Source: Intrasporangiaceae bacterium (lineage in GTDB: Bacteria > Actinomycetota > Actinomycetes > Actinomycetales > Dermatophilaceae). From it: a DNA stretch of 25,879 nucleotides. The position numbers and the translations under genes are program-made. Below are positions 15,445-23,861 of the stretch, piece by piece. Each line of letters opens with the position of its first letter. The stretch's first letter is position 1. The notes under the pieces were generated by a model. That model did not search any database, had not been told where the DNA came from, and saw only the letters and a program-made list of their open reading frames with translations. The stretch is from NCBI GenBank assembly GCA_012518475.1, contig JAAYSB010000026.1:1-25879 (forward strand), read 5' to 3'.

Positions 15445-17583
15445 ATGGCGAGCAACAGTGCGACGAGCAGCACCCGATATCTCCAGTGCGTCATCTGCGA
15501 GGCGAGCTGCGGCCTCAAGGTCACGCTCGGCCTCGACAACCGGATCGATAGCATCCGCGGCCACGATGAGGACCCGCTGAGCCGAGGCCACATCTGCCCG
15601 AAGGCCTTCGCCCTCAAGGACATCCACGAGGACCCCGACCGCCTCACGCGACCGCTGCGCAAGATCGACGGTGAGTGGGTCCAGGTCTCGTGGCACGAGG
15701 CCATCGAGCACACCGCGAAGCGGCTCCACGAGGTGCAGACCGCCCACGGCCGCAACAGTGTGGGTGTCTATCTGGGCAATCCCAACGTGCACAGCCTTGG
15801 CGCGATCACCCATGGGCTGAGCGTCGTGCGAGCCCTCAAGTCTCGCAACATCTTCAGCGCCACCTCAGTCGACCAGCTGCCGCACCAGGTCGCCGCGTGG
15901 GCGCTCTACGGCCACCAGTTCCTCATCCCCGTCCCGGATATCGATCGCACCGACCTGCTCGTCCTCATCGGGCACAACCCGATGGCGAGCAACGGCTCGA
16001 TCTGGACCGTCCCCGCCTTCCCCCAGCGGCGACGCGAGCTCGCTTCGCGTGGAGGGAGGCTCATCGTCATCGACCCCCGCCGCACCGAGACCGCCAAGGG
16101 TGCCGACGAGCACCACTTCATCCGCCCGGGCACCGACGTGTATGCCCTCCTCGCCCTCCTCCGAGCGCTCCTGGCGAAGGGGGACCGGGCCCCCGCATAC
16201 GTCATCGGCATGGACGACGTGCGCCGGGCCGTCGAGCCGTTCACCCCCGAGGTCGCAGAGTCACTGACCGGTATGCCGGCGCGGGTCATCGAGGACCTCG
16301 CCGACGCGTTGTGGTCGGCTGAGCGGGCGGCCGTGCACGGCCGAATGGGCCTGTCGACACAGGCATTCGGCGTGGTCGGGCAGTGGGCGGTGCAGCTCAT
16401 CAACATCGTCACCGGCAACCTCGACCGGGAGGGCGGAACGATGTTGACCAAGCCGGTGATCGACGCCGTGGCCCAGGGGATGGTCTCGTCCGGGCATCTC
16501 GGTGCATGGACGAGCCGGGTGCGCGGGCTGCCGGAGTTCGGTGGCGAGCTGCCGGTGTCGGTGCTGCGCGAGGAGATCGAGACGCCGGGCGAGGGGCAGA
16601 TCCGGGCCCTGGTGACGATGGCCGGCAACCCCGTGCTGTCGACGCCGGCCGGGCATCGGCTGGGGGAGGCGCTCGAGGGGCTGGAGTTCATGGTGTCGGT
16701 GGACTTCTATCTCAACGAGACGACCCGGCACGCCGATGTGATCCTGCCGCCGACGGGGCCGTTGGAACGCGACCACTACGACCTGATCTTCCACATGTTC
16801 GCGGTCCGGAACACGGCGCGCTGGTCGGAGGCGCTCTTCGAGAGGAACGACGAGCAGCGGCACGACTGGGAGATCGCGCGGGACCTGACCTTGGCCCTGT
16901 TCAAGGAGCGCGGGGAGCGGCCGTCGCTCGAGCAGCAGACGCGGCTGCGGACCTCGCCGAAGCGACAGGTCGATGTGCTTCTGCGCACCGGCTCGCCGCG
17001 GACCTCGGTGAAGAAGCTGACCGAGACCCCCGGTGGGCTCGATGCCGGCCCGCTCACCTCACTGCTCCCCGAGCGGCTGAAGACCGACAGCAAGCAGGTC
17101 GATGTCGCGGTGGCCCTGGTGCTCGAGCAGATCGACGAGCTGGCGGGCGCCGTTGCGGCCGGGCAGGTCTGGACCCCCGCGGAGGACGAGCTGCTCCTCG
17201 TCGGCCGGCGGCACCAGCGGGACAACAACTCGTGGCTGCACAACTCACCGACGCTGACCAAGGGCCGGGCGCGTCACCACCTGCTCATGCATCCTGACGA
17301 CGCTTCCGGGCGTGGCATCGAGGACGGGTCACGCGCGCAGGTGACGAGCGCGGCCGGAAGGGTCGAGGTCGAGGTCGCGCTGACGGAGGACATGATGCCG
17401 GGAGTGGTCTCCCTGCCGCATGGCTACGGTCACCAGGTCGAGGGCTCGGGACTGTCTGTCGCGAAGCAGGTGGAAGGGGCCTCGATCAACGACCTGACCG
17501 ATCCCGGCCGGGTCGAGTCCGTCGCCGCCAACGCCGTGCTCAACGGGGTCCCGGTCCGGGTGACCCACGCTCCCGCATCCTGA
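15445..17583 (+). CDS. Molybdopterin-dependent oxidoreductase with [4Fe-4S] cluster
   Basis: Catalytic subunit of the DMSO-reductase superfamily, 712 aa. The N-terminal cluster has C15, C18, C22 and C51 (C-x2-C-x3-C-x28-C). The bis-MGD body follows, with LIGHNPMASNG, VIDPRRTETAKGADEHH, GNLDREGG, TMAGNPVLS and the C-terminal cofactor-binding fold (NNSWLHNSP, VSLPHGYGH). Where formate dehydrogenases have Cys/Sec and nitrate reductases Cys/Asp, the segment SATSVDQLPHQ has no cysteine, so Ser or Asp would hold the metal. No Tat signal or partner subunit is seen, so it is cytosolic. The substrate is unknown. The ATG is chosen from the leaderless -10. Confidence 0.85.
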   Translation: MASNSATSSTRYLQCVICEASCGLKVTLGLDNRIDSIRGHDEDPLSRGHICPKAFALKDIHEDPDRLTRPLRKIDGEWVQVSWHEAIEHTAKRLHEVQTAHGRNSVGVYLGNPNVHSLGAITHGLSVVRALKSRNIFSATSVDQLPHQVAAWALYGHQFLIPVPDIDRTDLLVLIGHNPMASNGSIWTVPAFPQRRRELASRGGRLIVIDPRRTETAKGADEHHFIRPGTDVYALLALLRALLAKGDRAPAYVIGMDDVRRAVEPFTPEVAESLTGMPARVIEDLADALWSAERAAVHGRMGLSTQAFGVVGQWAVQLINIVTGNLDREGGTMLTKPVIDAVAQGMVSSGHLGAWTSRVRGLPEFGGELPVSVLREEIETPGEGQIRALVTMAGNPVLSTPAGHRLGEALEGLEFMVSVDFYLNETTRHADVILPPTGPLERDHYDLIFHMFAVRNTARWSEALFERNDEQRHDWEIARDLTLALFKERGERPSLEQQTRLRTSPKRQVDVLLRTGSPRTSVKKLTETPGGLDAGPLTSLLPERLKTDSKQVDVAVALVLEQIDELAGAVAAGQVWTPAEDELLLVGRRHQRDNNSWLHNSPTLTKGRARHHLLMHPDDASGRGIEDGSRAQVTSAAGRVEVEVALTEDMMPGVVSLPHGYGHQVEGSGLSVAKQVEGASINDLTDPGRVESVAANAVLNGVPVRVTHAPAS

Positions 17584-18161
17584 CCGCCACATCTTCCCAA
17601 TCGGACCGAAGCGGCGAACCGTCAGCAACCATCCGCCGACCGACCGGGAGCGCAACCCTCGTGGCCACATCGCCGCGGCGGAGGACCTCCAGCAGTCCCT
17701 GGGACATACCCGCGACCCTCTCGACCCGCGACCCCGAAGGGGTGCAAAGAACCGCTCGTCGCGTCGTCGTCCCAGCAGACTCACAGGGTGTGTGCTGGTG
17801 GTGGGGCGTCCAGCCGCGCGGATCTCACGCGCAACGTGCAGCGGTTCGGCTTCGGGCCACGACGCACATCAAGCAGACGTGTCGCGCGACTCTGCCGCGA
17901 ATACGTGGACGACGGACAGAACTGCAACGGGCGCCTTCTCATGGTCAAGGGCAGCGCTGACCGCGAGCGGTGGTCCGTGGTGAACAGGCCAATAGGTAAG
18001 CGGATGTCGAGATGCAGCGATGACTGCGCGACGGTCGCGGTGAACCTTGCACGATCAGCCCTTGCCCGCGGGGGGTTGTGCAAAGTATCGCGCCTCGCGG
18101 CACGAGCGGCCCGCGGCAAAGGAGGGCGGTGTCGACAGGCGGAGGGGCCGCGTCCGCCGGC
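17584..18161. other. Stretch without a recognisable gene
   Basis: About 580 nt between the molybdoenzyme and the VOC gene. Open frames exist on both strands (for example 17788-18294 plus) but are arginine-rich, lack coding-like third positions and resemble nothing. TTGCAC near 18048 faces GTGCAA near 18080, and GGCGGA/TCCGCC (18138-18158) forms a short hairpin before the VOC promoter. No RNA gene is apparent. It may be degraded foreign DNA. Confidence 0.4.
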
Positions 18162-18167
18162 TACGTT
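18162..18167 (+). promoter_or_regulatory. -10 hexamer of a leaderless promoter (VOC gene)
   Basis: TACGTT stands 5 nt before the ATG at 18173; there is no ribosome binding site, consistent with a leaderless message. Confidence 0.4.
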
Positions 18168-18172
18168 TGACC

Positions 18173-18604
18173 ATGGCCAGTTGGTTCAGTTACGAGTACA
18201 CACGCGACGTCGGGGCGACACGTCGTTTTTACCGGGACCTGATCGGACTCGAGCCCGTATGGGATGGGCCGGATTCGGTGGGTTTCGTACATGACTGTGT
18301 CCAGGTCACGTTCGACTACGCAGAAGATGCGCCTGAACGCCAGGCGTGGGCGTGCCAGCCTGGGTGGTCCAACGGGCAGCTAGCGGACGCACCCGATACT
18401 CGGCAGCTTCCATCGATCTCGATTGCGCTGGGTCCAGATCGCTTCCGGGCTGCGGTGGATCGGCTGATGGAAGCCGGAGTCGAAGCCTTACGCGTGGAGC
18501 CCTTCTGGGTTGGCTACTGGTCGTACGTCGTCCGGGATCCCGACGGCCGCACGATCGAGTTGAGCGACCCGGTGTCAGGTCGCGACCCCGTCACACGCAA
18601 CTGA
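18173..18604 (+). CDS. Glyoxalase/bleomycin-resistance (VOC) fold protein
   Basis: Protein of 143 aa with the paired beta-alpha-beta-beta-beta modules of the vicinal oxygen chelate superfamily: DVGATRRFYRDLIGLEPVW near the start and FWVGYWSYVVRDPDGRTIELSDP near the end. VOC members include glyoxalase, extradiol dioxygenases and antibiotic-binding proteins; function here cannot be assigned. Codon use is unlike the neighbours: it includes a TTA leucine codon at residue 106 (18488-18490), TTT, GTA and AGT, rare in such GC-rich genomes. Together with the gene-poor flanks this suggests recent acquisition. In Streptomyces-like genomes a TTA codon would also put a gene under control of the rare tRNA BldA. 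Confidence 0.8.
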   Translation: MASWFSYEYTRDVGATRRFYRDLIGLEPVWDGPDSVGFVHDCVQVTFDYAEDAPERQAWACQPGWSNGQLADAPDTRQLPSISIALGPDRFRAAVDRLMEAGVEALRVEPFWVGYWSYVVRDPDGRTIELSDPVSGRDPVTRN

Positions 18605-18891
18605 CCCGTTCCTGAACTGCGGCCTTATCGCAGCCGGATGTCTGGCCCGTGTCCACACCCCACTGGCGGCATAGTTGGACGCTCCGCCAGCGGCACGAGC
18701 GTCTCCTTCCAGCGCGGCGACGGGACCGCCCCTCCCTACCTCGACGCCGAGGCAGAGCGACGAGCGCGTCAAGTAGTCGTGGTGGCGCTGCGCACTCGTT
18801 GGCACGCGATCTCAAGCAACTCAAGCGACGCGCTAACCCCTGATCGTCGGTCAGCGGGACTCCGAATCGACGGATGTTCTCTTCTTTCGGC

Positions 18892-19070
18892 TGTGGACAA
18901 ACACGCCGAGACTTTTCTTGGGTCCACATCCGGTGGATCGCGAAACCGCAGTTCAGAGGCGGTAGGCGGCCGCTTAGGTGTCGATCGAATCCGGGTTATC
19001 CACAGGTGTCCACAGGCTTGTGGATCGTTGTTCACACGGTTGCCCACCGAATACCCACCGGTTGTCCACA
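18892..19070. promoter_or_regulatory. Cluster of DnaA-box-like sequences
   Basis: Five 9-mers match the DnaA box exactly or with one change: TGTGGACAA (18892-18900, reverse of TTGTCCACA), TTATCCACA (18996-19004, the classic box), GTGTCCACA (19006-19014), TTGTTCACA (19028-19036) and TTGTCCACA (19062-19070). Weaker ones are at 18649, 18920, 19019 and 19040. The spacing and AT-richer flank suggest DnaA control of dnaB, a DnaA-titrating locus or part of a replication-initiation region. Confidence 0.65.
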
Positions 19071-19098
19071 GTCGACTCGGCGGGCCGTCGGCGCGTCA

Positions 19099-19128
19099 TT
19101 GGCGAGGTGGCCCAGGGGGTCCTAGTGT
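19099..19128 (+). promoter_or_regulatory. Candidate dnaB promoter
   Basis: TTGGCG (19099-19104) and TAGTGT (19123-19128) with an 18-nt spacer, about 60 nt before the dnaB ribosome binding site and just downstream of the last DnaA-like box. Confidence 0.4.
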
Positions 19129-19195
19129 CGCGTGTCGGAAGGTCTGTCAGACGTCGCTGACAGCATCCCGATATGACGTGGAAGTGGAGGTGCTG

Positions 19196-21829
19196 ATGTC
19201 GGTCTCAGACGTCGACCGGGGAATCGATCTGGGCCCGGCTGACCGGCTGCCACCGCAGGACGTGAGCGCTGAGAAGTCCATCCTCGGTTCGATGATGCTG
19301 TCCAAGGACGCCATCTCCGACACCTCCGACATCATCCGCGGAACGGACTTCTACCGCCCCGCGCACGAGATGATCTATGACGCGATCGCCGACCTCTTCG
19401 GCCGCGGCGAGCCCGTCGACGCGATCACCGTCGCCGACGAGCTGACCAAGCGCGGGCACCTCCAGCGGGTCGGCGGTCACGCCTACATCCACGACCTCAT
19501 CCAGTCCGTGCCGACCTCGGCGAACGCGGCCTACTACGCCGAGATCGTCGCCGAGCGCGCTGTGCTGCGCCGGCTTGTCGACGCCGGCACCCGGATCGTG
19601 CAGATGGGGTATGCGCAGGAGGGCGACGTCGTCGACGTCGTCAACGCCGCCCAGGCCGAGGTCTATGCGGTGGCGGACAAGCGGGGGAGCGAGGACTACT
19701 CGCCGCTCAGCGACCTCCTCGAGCAGACGCTCCAGGAGATCGAGGTCGCCTCCGGACGCAGCGACGAGATGACCGGTGTCCCCACCGGATTCATCGAGCT
19801 GGACGAGCTGACCCACGGGCTGCACCCGGGACAGATGATCGTGGTGGCGGCGAGGCCAGCCGTGGGCAAGTCCACGCTAGGAATCGACATTGCTCGCGCG
19901 GCGGCGATCAAGCACGGCATGGCGACCGCGGTGTTCTCGCTCGAGATGAGCAAGACCGAGATCACCATGCGTGTGCTCTCGGCTGAGGCATCGCTTCAGC
20001 TCCAGGACCTGCGGAAGGGCACGTTGCGGGACGAGGGTTGGCAGAAGCTCGCCCGGGTCATGGGCGATATCTCGGTCGCGCCGCTCTATATCGACGACTC
20101 CCCGAACATGACGCTCATGGAGATCCGGGCCAAGGCGCGTCGGCTCAAGCAGCTGCACAACCTCAAGCTCGTCATCATCGACTACCTCCAGCTGATGACC
20201 TCGGGCAAGAAGGTCGAGTCCCGCCAGCAGGAGGTCTCGGAGTTCTCCCGGGCCATCAAGCTGCTCGCCAAGGAGCTCGAGGTCCCGGTCATCGCAATCT
20301 CCCAGCTGAACCGTGGTCCTGAGCAGCGCACCGACAAGCGTCCGCAGATGTCAGACCTGAGAGAGTCCGGCTGCCTTACCGCCGATACCCGGATCTTGCG
20401 TGCCGACACAGGCGCCGAGACCACCATGGGCGAGCTGTACGCAGCTGGCGCCAAGGACATCGAGGTCTGGTCCCTCGACGACGGCCTGCGCTACCGCAGG
20501 CGGACGATGACCCACGTCTTCTCCACCGGTATCGCGCCCGTCTTCCGACTCACACTCGCCTCGGGCAAGACGGTCCGCGCCACCGAGAACCACCCGTTCT
20601 TCACCTATGACGGCTGGCAGCCATTGGCCTCCCTGCGCCAGGGCGACCGGATCGCCGTCCCGCGACACGTCTCCTCGCCGCGCAATGTCTCGGAGTGGAC
20701 GGATCAGCAGCTCATTCTCTTGGCCCACCTCATCGGTGACGGATCCTTCGTCAAGCGTCAGCCGCTCCGTTACGCCAGCATCGACGAGGCCAACCTGGAG
20801 GCGGTCTCGAAGGCAGCACTGACCTTTGGCGTGGCAACTGTTCGGGACGACTATGCCGCTGCCCGCTGCACCACCCTTCGCCTGCGAGCGCCGTTCCCCC
20901 TGACGCACGGGCGGCGCAACCCGATCGCAGAGTGGCTCGACGGCCTCGGGCTGTTCGGCAAGCGATCGCACGAGAAGTTCGTGCCCGAGGAGGTCTTCTC
21001 GGTTCCGAAGGACCAGATCGCCCTCTTCCTGAAGCACTTGTGGGCGACCGACGGATCAGTCACCGTCAACAAGAACCAGCGTGGCGGACGTGTCTATTAC
21101 GCCTCGACCTCGCGCCAGCTTGTCGACGACGTCTCCCGACTGTTGCTCCGCTTCGGAATCCAGACGCGCATCCGGATGACGAGCAAGGCCGGCTACCGCC
21201 GGGGCTACACCCTCGATATCAGTGGCGCGGACAGCCAGCGGCGTTTCCTCCAGGAGATTGGAGTTCACGGTCTCCGGGGAGAGCAAGCGCGCCAGCTTCT
21301 GGACATCATCCGGGAGACGAAGTCCAACACCAACGTCGACACAGTCCCTACGCGGGTGTGGGACGACGTCAAGGAGGTCATGCAGGAGATCGGCATGACG
21401 ACGCGGGAGTTCCAGGCTGCTCTCGGAGGTTCCTACTGCGGCTCCACTCTGTATGCGAGCGCACCCTCCCGTGAGCGCCTCGCGCGCGTCGTCGCCGTCC
21501 TCGATGACGGGGACCTCGAGCTCATGGCGACCAACGACGTCTTCTGGGACACGGTCGTCTCCGTCGAGGCTGACGGCGTCGAGGAGGTCTTCGACGCCAC
21601 GGTGCTCGGCAGTCACAACTTCGTCGCCGACGGCATCTCCGTCCACAACAGCATCGAGCAAGATGCCGACATGGTCATCCTGCTGCACCGCGATCGGGAC
21701 CCCGGCTCCGGCAAGGAGGGCGAGGCCGACGTCATTGTCGCCAAGCACCGTAACGGCCCCACCCGTGACATCACGCTGGCATTCCAAGGCCACTTCAGCC
21801 GGTTCGCCAACATGGCGCAGAACTTCTGA
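19196..21829 (+). CDS. dnaB: Replicative DNA helicase DnaB, intein-containing precursor
   Basis: Precursor of 877 aa. The spliced helicase would be 451 aa, normal for DnaB, the ring helicase that unwinds DNA at the replication fork. Order: N-terminal domain (PPQDVSAEKSILGSMMLS, primase-interacting), linker, then RecA-like domain with Walker A ARPAVGKST near residue 220, Walker B VIIDYLQLM and arginine-finger region. The intein interrupts SDLRESG/SIEQDADMV, a highly conserved loop. GGAGG 5 nt before the ATG at 19196 fixes the start. The gene stands alone, not beside rplI as in many bacteria, and converges on an MFS gene 17 nt away. The upstream DnaA-like boxes suggest cell-cycle control. Confidence 0.95.
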   Translation: MSVSDVDRGIDLGPADRLPPQDVSAEKSILGSMMLSKDAISDTSDIIRGTDFYRPAHEMIYDAIADLFGRGEPVDAITVADELTKRGHLQRVGGHAYIHDLIQSVPTSANAAYYAEIVAERAVLRRLVDAGTRIVQMGYAQEGDVVDVVNAAQAEVYAVADKRGSEDYSPLSDLLEQTLQEIEVASGRSDEMTGVPTGFIELDELTHGLHPGQMIVVAARPAVGKSTLGIDIARAAAIKHGMATAVFSLEMSKTEITMRVLSAEASLQLQDLRKGTLRDEGWQKLARVMGDISVAPLYIDDSPNMTLMEIRAKARRLKQLHNLKLVIIDYLQLMTSGKKVESRQQEVSEFSRAIKLLAKELEVPVIAISQLNRGPEQRTDKRPQMSDLRESGCLTADTRILRADTGAETTMGELYAAGAKDIEVWSLDDGLRYRRRTMTHVFSTGIAPVFRLTLASGKTVRATENHPFFTYDGWQPLASLRQGDRIAVPRHVSSPRNVSEWTDQQLILLAHLIGDGSFVKRQPLRYASIDEANLEAVSKAALTFGVATVRDDYAAARCTTLRLRAPFPLTHGRRNPIAEWLDGLGLFGKRSHEKFVPEEVFSVPKDQIALFLKHLWATDGSVTVNKNQRGGRVYYASTSRQLVDDVSRLLLRFGIQTRIRMTSKAGYRRGYTLDISGADSQRRFLQEIGVHGLRGEQARQLLDIIRETKSNTNVDTVPTRVWDDVKEVMQEIGMTTREFQAALGGSYCGSTLYASAPSRERLARVVAVLDDGDLELMATNDVFWDTVVSVEADGVEEVFDATVLGSHNFVADGISVHNSIEQDADMVILLHRDRDPGSGKEGEADVIVAKHRNGPTRDITLAFQGHFSRFANMAQNF
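20372..21649 (+). other. DnaB intein with LAGLIDADG homing endonuclease domain
   Basis: In-frame protein intron of 426 residues. It starts with Cys (CLTADTRIL, block A), has the block B TxxH motif as TENHPFF, and ends with VHN followed by the extein Ser. It should therefore splice by the classical Cys-Asn-Ser route. The endonuclease core has both LAGLIDADG-like helices, LLAHLIGDGS and FLKHLWATDGS, each keeping the acidic residue. Block F is read as GVEEVFDATVLGSHNFVADGISVHN without the last N. The insertion point (RESG/SIEQ) is the same as in the Synechocystis DnaB intein. Codon use is a little less GC-biased than in the exteins. Confidence 0.93.
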
Positions 21830-21846
21830 CGACGCTGCACCTGTTG

Positions 21847-23160
21847 TCAGGGTGCCGTGGTGTCTGGCTCCTGAGCCGACGCCGCGGCAAGTGCATCGAG
21901 ATGAACAGGCAGGTCACGCATACCGATCAGTGGTGAGAACACAACGGGCACGGCGGCGAGCAGCCAGATCGTGCAGATGATCCAGAGCGTCGGGACGATG
22001 CCGATCTCCCGGCCGAGGAAGCCGCCGACGAGGGCGCCGATCGGCATCGGTCCCCAAACGAGGAACCGCATCGAGGCGTTCATCCGGCCGAGGAGTGGCT
22101 TGGGGCAGAGGCGCTGGCGGAAGCTGACCTGGACGACGTTGTAGAGAACGGTGCCGATGCCGATGAGGAAGCCCCCGACATAGAGCGTCGGCAGCGCCGC
22201 CAGGTAGGACGCGAGCGGCCAGGCGAAGCAGGCGACCCCACAGAGCAGCGCACCGATCGGGATCGCTCGCCCCTCCCCGACGAACCTGGCGACGAAGCCG
22301 GCGCCGAGGGCCCCAAGGATGCCGCCGACTGCAGCGATCGACCACAGGGTGCCGAGGACGACCTCGGAGAAATCGAGGGTCCGCACCACATAAATGACGT
22401 AGAGCGCGAAGCCTGCGGAGCTGGCGAAGTTGGACGTGCCCGTGCACAGCGCGATCCGGCGCAGCAGCGGGTGCCCCACGACGAAGGCCAGACCCTCCTT
22501 GACTTGACTCACGAGCGGCGGCCGGTTCTCCTTGTCCGGTGGCGTCTCCTCGTGCGCGATCCGGCTGACGAACAGCGACGACAGCGCCATGCAGACCGCG
22601 GTGACTCCGATGGCCAGCGGCGACCCGACGGCACGCACGAGCCAGGCACCCAGTGCAGGTCCGGCCACCGCGGCGGTCTGCTGCGACGCCTGGAGCTTGG
22701 AGTTGCCGTCCGCGATCTGCGGGCCGTCGACGATCTCCGGCAGATAGGACTGGTTCGCGACGTCGAAGAACACCGTGATGCACCCGACGAGGAACGCGAC
22801 GACATACAGCTGCCACATCGACAGCACCCCGCCGAGGAAGGCGAGCGGAATCGTCAGCAGCAGCGCTGCCCGCGAGAGATCTCCGACGACGATGACCCGC
22901 TTCTTGCGCCACCGGTCCACCCAGGCGCCGGCGGGCAGGCTGATGAGGAGGAATGCCAGGGTCTCCAGCGCCCCGAGGATGCCCATCTGGAACTCGTCGG
23001 CGTGCAGCACCTGGACGGCGACCAGCGGCATCGCGAACCCGACGAACTGCACCCCGAACACCGACACCGTGTCGCCCATCCAGAGGAAGCGGAAGTCCCT
23101 GTGCCGCAGCAGACTCGTCCGGGCTCCCGTGGGGACTGCTGGGGATTCGGGTTTGGTCAC
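21847..23160 (-). CDS. MFS exporter, enterobactin-exporter/macrolide-efflux-like
   Basis: Membrane protein of 437 aa with about twelve segments. It opens with LLRHRDFRFLWMGDTVSVFGVQF, typical of the MFS_3/EntS-type exporters, and has the loop 2-3 motif as PAGAWVDRWRKKRVIVVGD. Another landmark is DVANQSYLPEIVDGPQIADGNSKLQASQ, seen in many drug and macrolide efflux relatives. The GTG at 23160 has AGGA 7 nt upstream. Divergent from an ArsR-type regulator gene, with a palindrome between them, so it is probably repressed until the exported compound is present. Substrate unknown. Confidence 0.88.
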   Translation of the reverse strand: MTKPESPAVPTGARTSLLRHRDFRFLWMGDTVSVFGVQFVGFAMPLVAVQVLHADEFQMGILGALETLAFLLISLPAGAWVDRWRKKRVIVVGDLSRAALLLTIPLAFLGGVLSMWQLYVVAFLVGCITVFFDVANQSYLPEIVDGPQIADGNSKLQASQQTAAVAGPALGAWLVRAVGSPLAIGVTAVCMALSSLFVSRIAHEETPPDKENRPPLVSQVKEGLAFVVGHPLLRRIALCTGTSNFASSAGFALYVIYVVRTLDFSEVVLGTLWSIAAVGGILGALGAGFVARFVGEGRAIPIGALLCGVACFAWPLASYLAALPTLYVGGFLIGIGTVLYNVVQVSFRQRLCPKPLLGRMNASMRFLVWGPMPIGALVGGFLGREIGIVPTLWIICTIWLLAAVPVVFSPLIGMRDLPVHLDALAAASAQEPDTTAP

Positions 23161-23174
23161 GGCTCGATCCTGAA

Positions 23175-23202
23175 CCACTGATTGGGAAATGTCAATCACT
23201 GG
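23175..23202. promoter_or_regulatory. Candidate ArsR-type operator between divergent genes
   Basis: Inverted repeat CCACTGATTG-N8-CAATCACTGG (9 of 10 symmetric). It lies 15 nt before the MFS GTG and 19 nt before the regulator ATG, covering both promoters. Confidence 0.55.
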
Positions 23203-23207
23203 TCGAC

Positions 23208-23213
23208 TACGCT
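23208..23213 (+). promoter_or_regulatory. -10 hexamer of a leaderless promoter (regulator gene)
   Basis: TACGCT followed by 7 nt and the ATG at 23221; no ribosome binding site is present. Confidence 0.4.
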
Positions 23214-23220
23214 CCTCGGT

Positions 23221-23817
23221 ATGCCTCGCTCCAGTCCCGCACCCGGCCCGGCTGACCTGCCGGACGGCGACCGTCAGACGCCGGGGGCGTCCAGTCGGGC
23301 GGGTCTGACCGAGCATCGCGCGGCCACTGAGCCAGAAGCCAAGGCGTTGGCGTCATCGCTGCGCATCAGGATCCTGCGGATGACCTTCGACGAGGCCCTG
23401 ACCAACCGCGAGATCGCCGAGCGGCTCGGCAAGAATCCGGCAACTGTCCTGCACCACGTCCGCACCCTCGTCGACACCGGCTACCTCGAGGCGCTCGAGC
23501 CCCGTCGAGGCAATCGTGGTGCGCGGGAGATCCCCTATCGCGCGACTGGCAAGTCCTGGTACACCTACAGCCCCGCTCTCAGCAATGCCATGCTCGGTGC
23601 ATTCCTCGCCGAGGTCGAGCAGGCGCCGGCCGAGGAGGTGGCCCTCACCCGCTTCAACCTCCGGCTGCCACCTGAGGAGATCGAGGAGTTCCGCGACCGG
23701 ATCCACTCGGTCGTCGAGGAGTTCAACGCCCGCCCACGCCACCTCGATCAGCGCGCCTGGTCGGTGTTCATCGCCCTGCATCCGGAGACCGCTCAGCCTC
23801 CGGAAGCTGCTACGTGA
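23221..23817 (+). CDS. ArsR-like winged-helix transcriptional regulator
   Basis: Regulator of 198 aa. A proline-rich tail of about 35 residues is followed by a winged helix (ASSLRIRILRMTFDEALTNREIAERLGKNPATVLHHVRTLVDTGYL in two parts; recognition helix near NPATVLHHVRTL). The C-terminal 80 residues are helical and acidic. No metal-binding cysteines of the ArsR/SmtB type are seen, so the inducer is probably an organic compound. It is divergent from the MFS exporter with a shared palindromic site, the usual arrangement for a local efflux repressor. An in-frame ATG at 23182 would run through the operator and is rejected. Confidence 0.85.
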   Translation: MPRSSPAPGPADLPDGDRQTPGASSRAGLTEHRAATEPEAKALASSLRIRILRMTFDEALTNREIAERLGKNPATVLHHVRTLVDTGYLEALEPRRGNRGAREIPYRATGKSWYTYSPALSNAMLGAFLAEVEQAPAEEVALTRFNLRLPPEEIEEFRDRIHSVVEEFNARPRHLDQRAWSVFIALHPETAQPPEAAT

Positions 23818-23861
23818 TCCTGCCGTCCGACGAACCTCACCCGTCTTCGTGCTCGGTGTCG

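Larger units (their letters stand above)
18605..19195. other. Gene-free region upstream of dnaB
   Basis: About 590 nt. The frame is open in phase with dnaB from 18638, but that stretch looks non-coding and is not counted as N-terminus. It holds a cluster of DnaA-like boxes, a candidate promoter, and the inverted repeat CTGTCAG-N6-CTGACAG (19144-19163) in the dnaB leader. Base composition is more AT-rich than its surroundings. Confidence 0.5.

Noticed and set aside
17788..18294. Open frame of 168 codons on the plus strand
   Set aside because: Arginine/serine-rich, overlaps the better-supported VOC gene and shows no codon bias.
18892..19070. Calling this region the chromosomal origin
   Set aside because: No dnaA, dnaN, recF or rpmH gene is nearby and only five good boxes are present; kept as a DnaA-box cluster only.
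18638..19195. In-frame N-terminal extension of dnaB
   Set aside because: DnaB proteins begin near the ATG at 19196, which has GGAGG at 5 nt; the upstream stretch contains the DnaA-like boxes and has non-coding composition.
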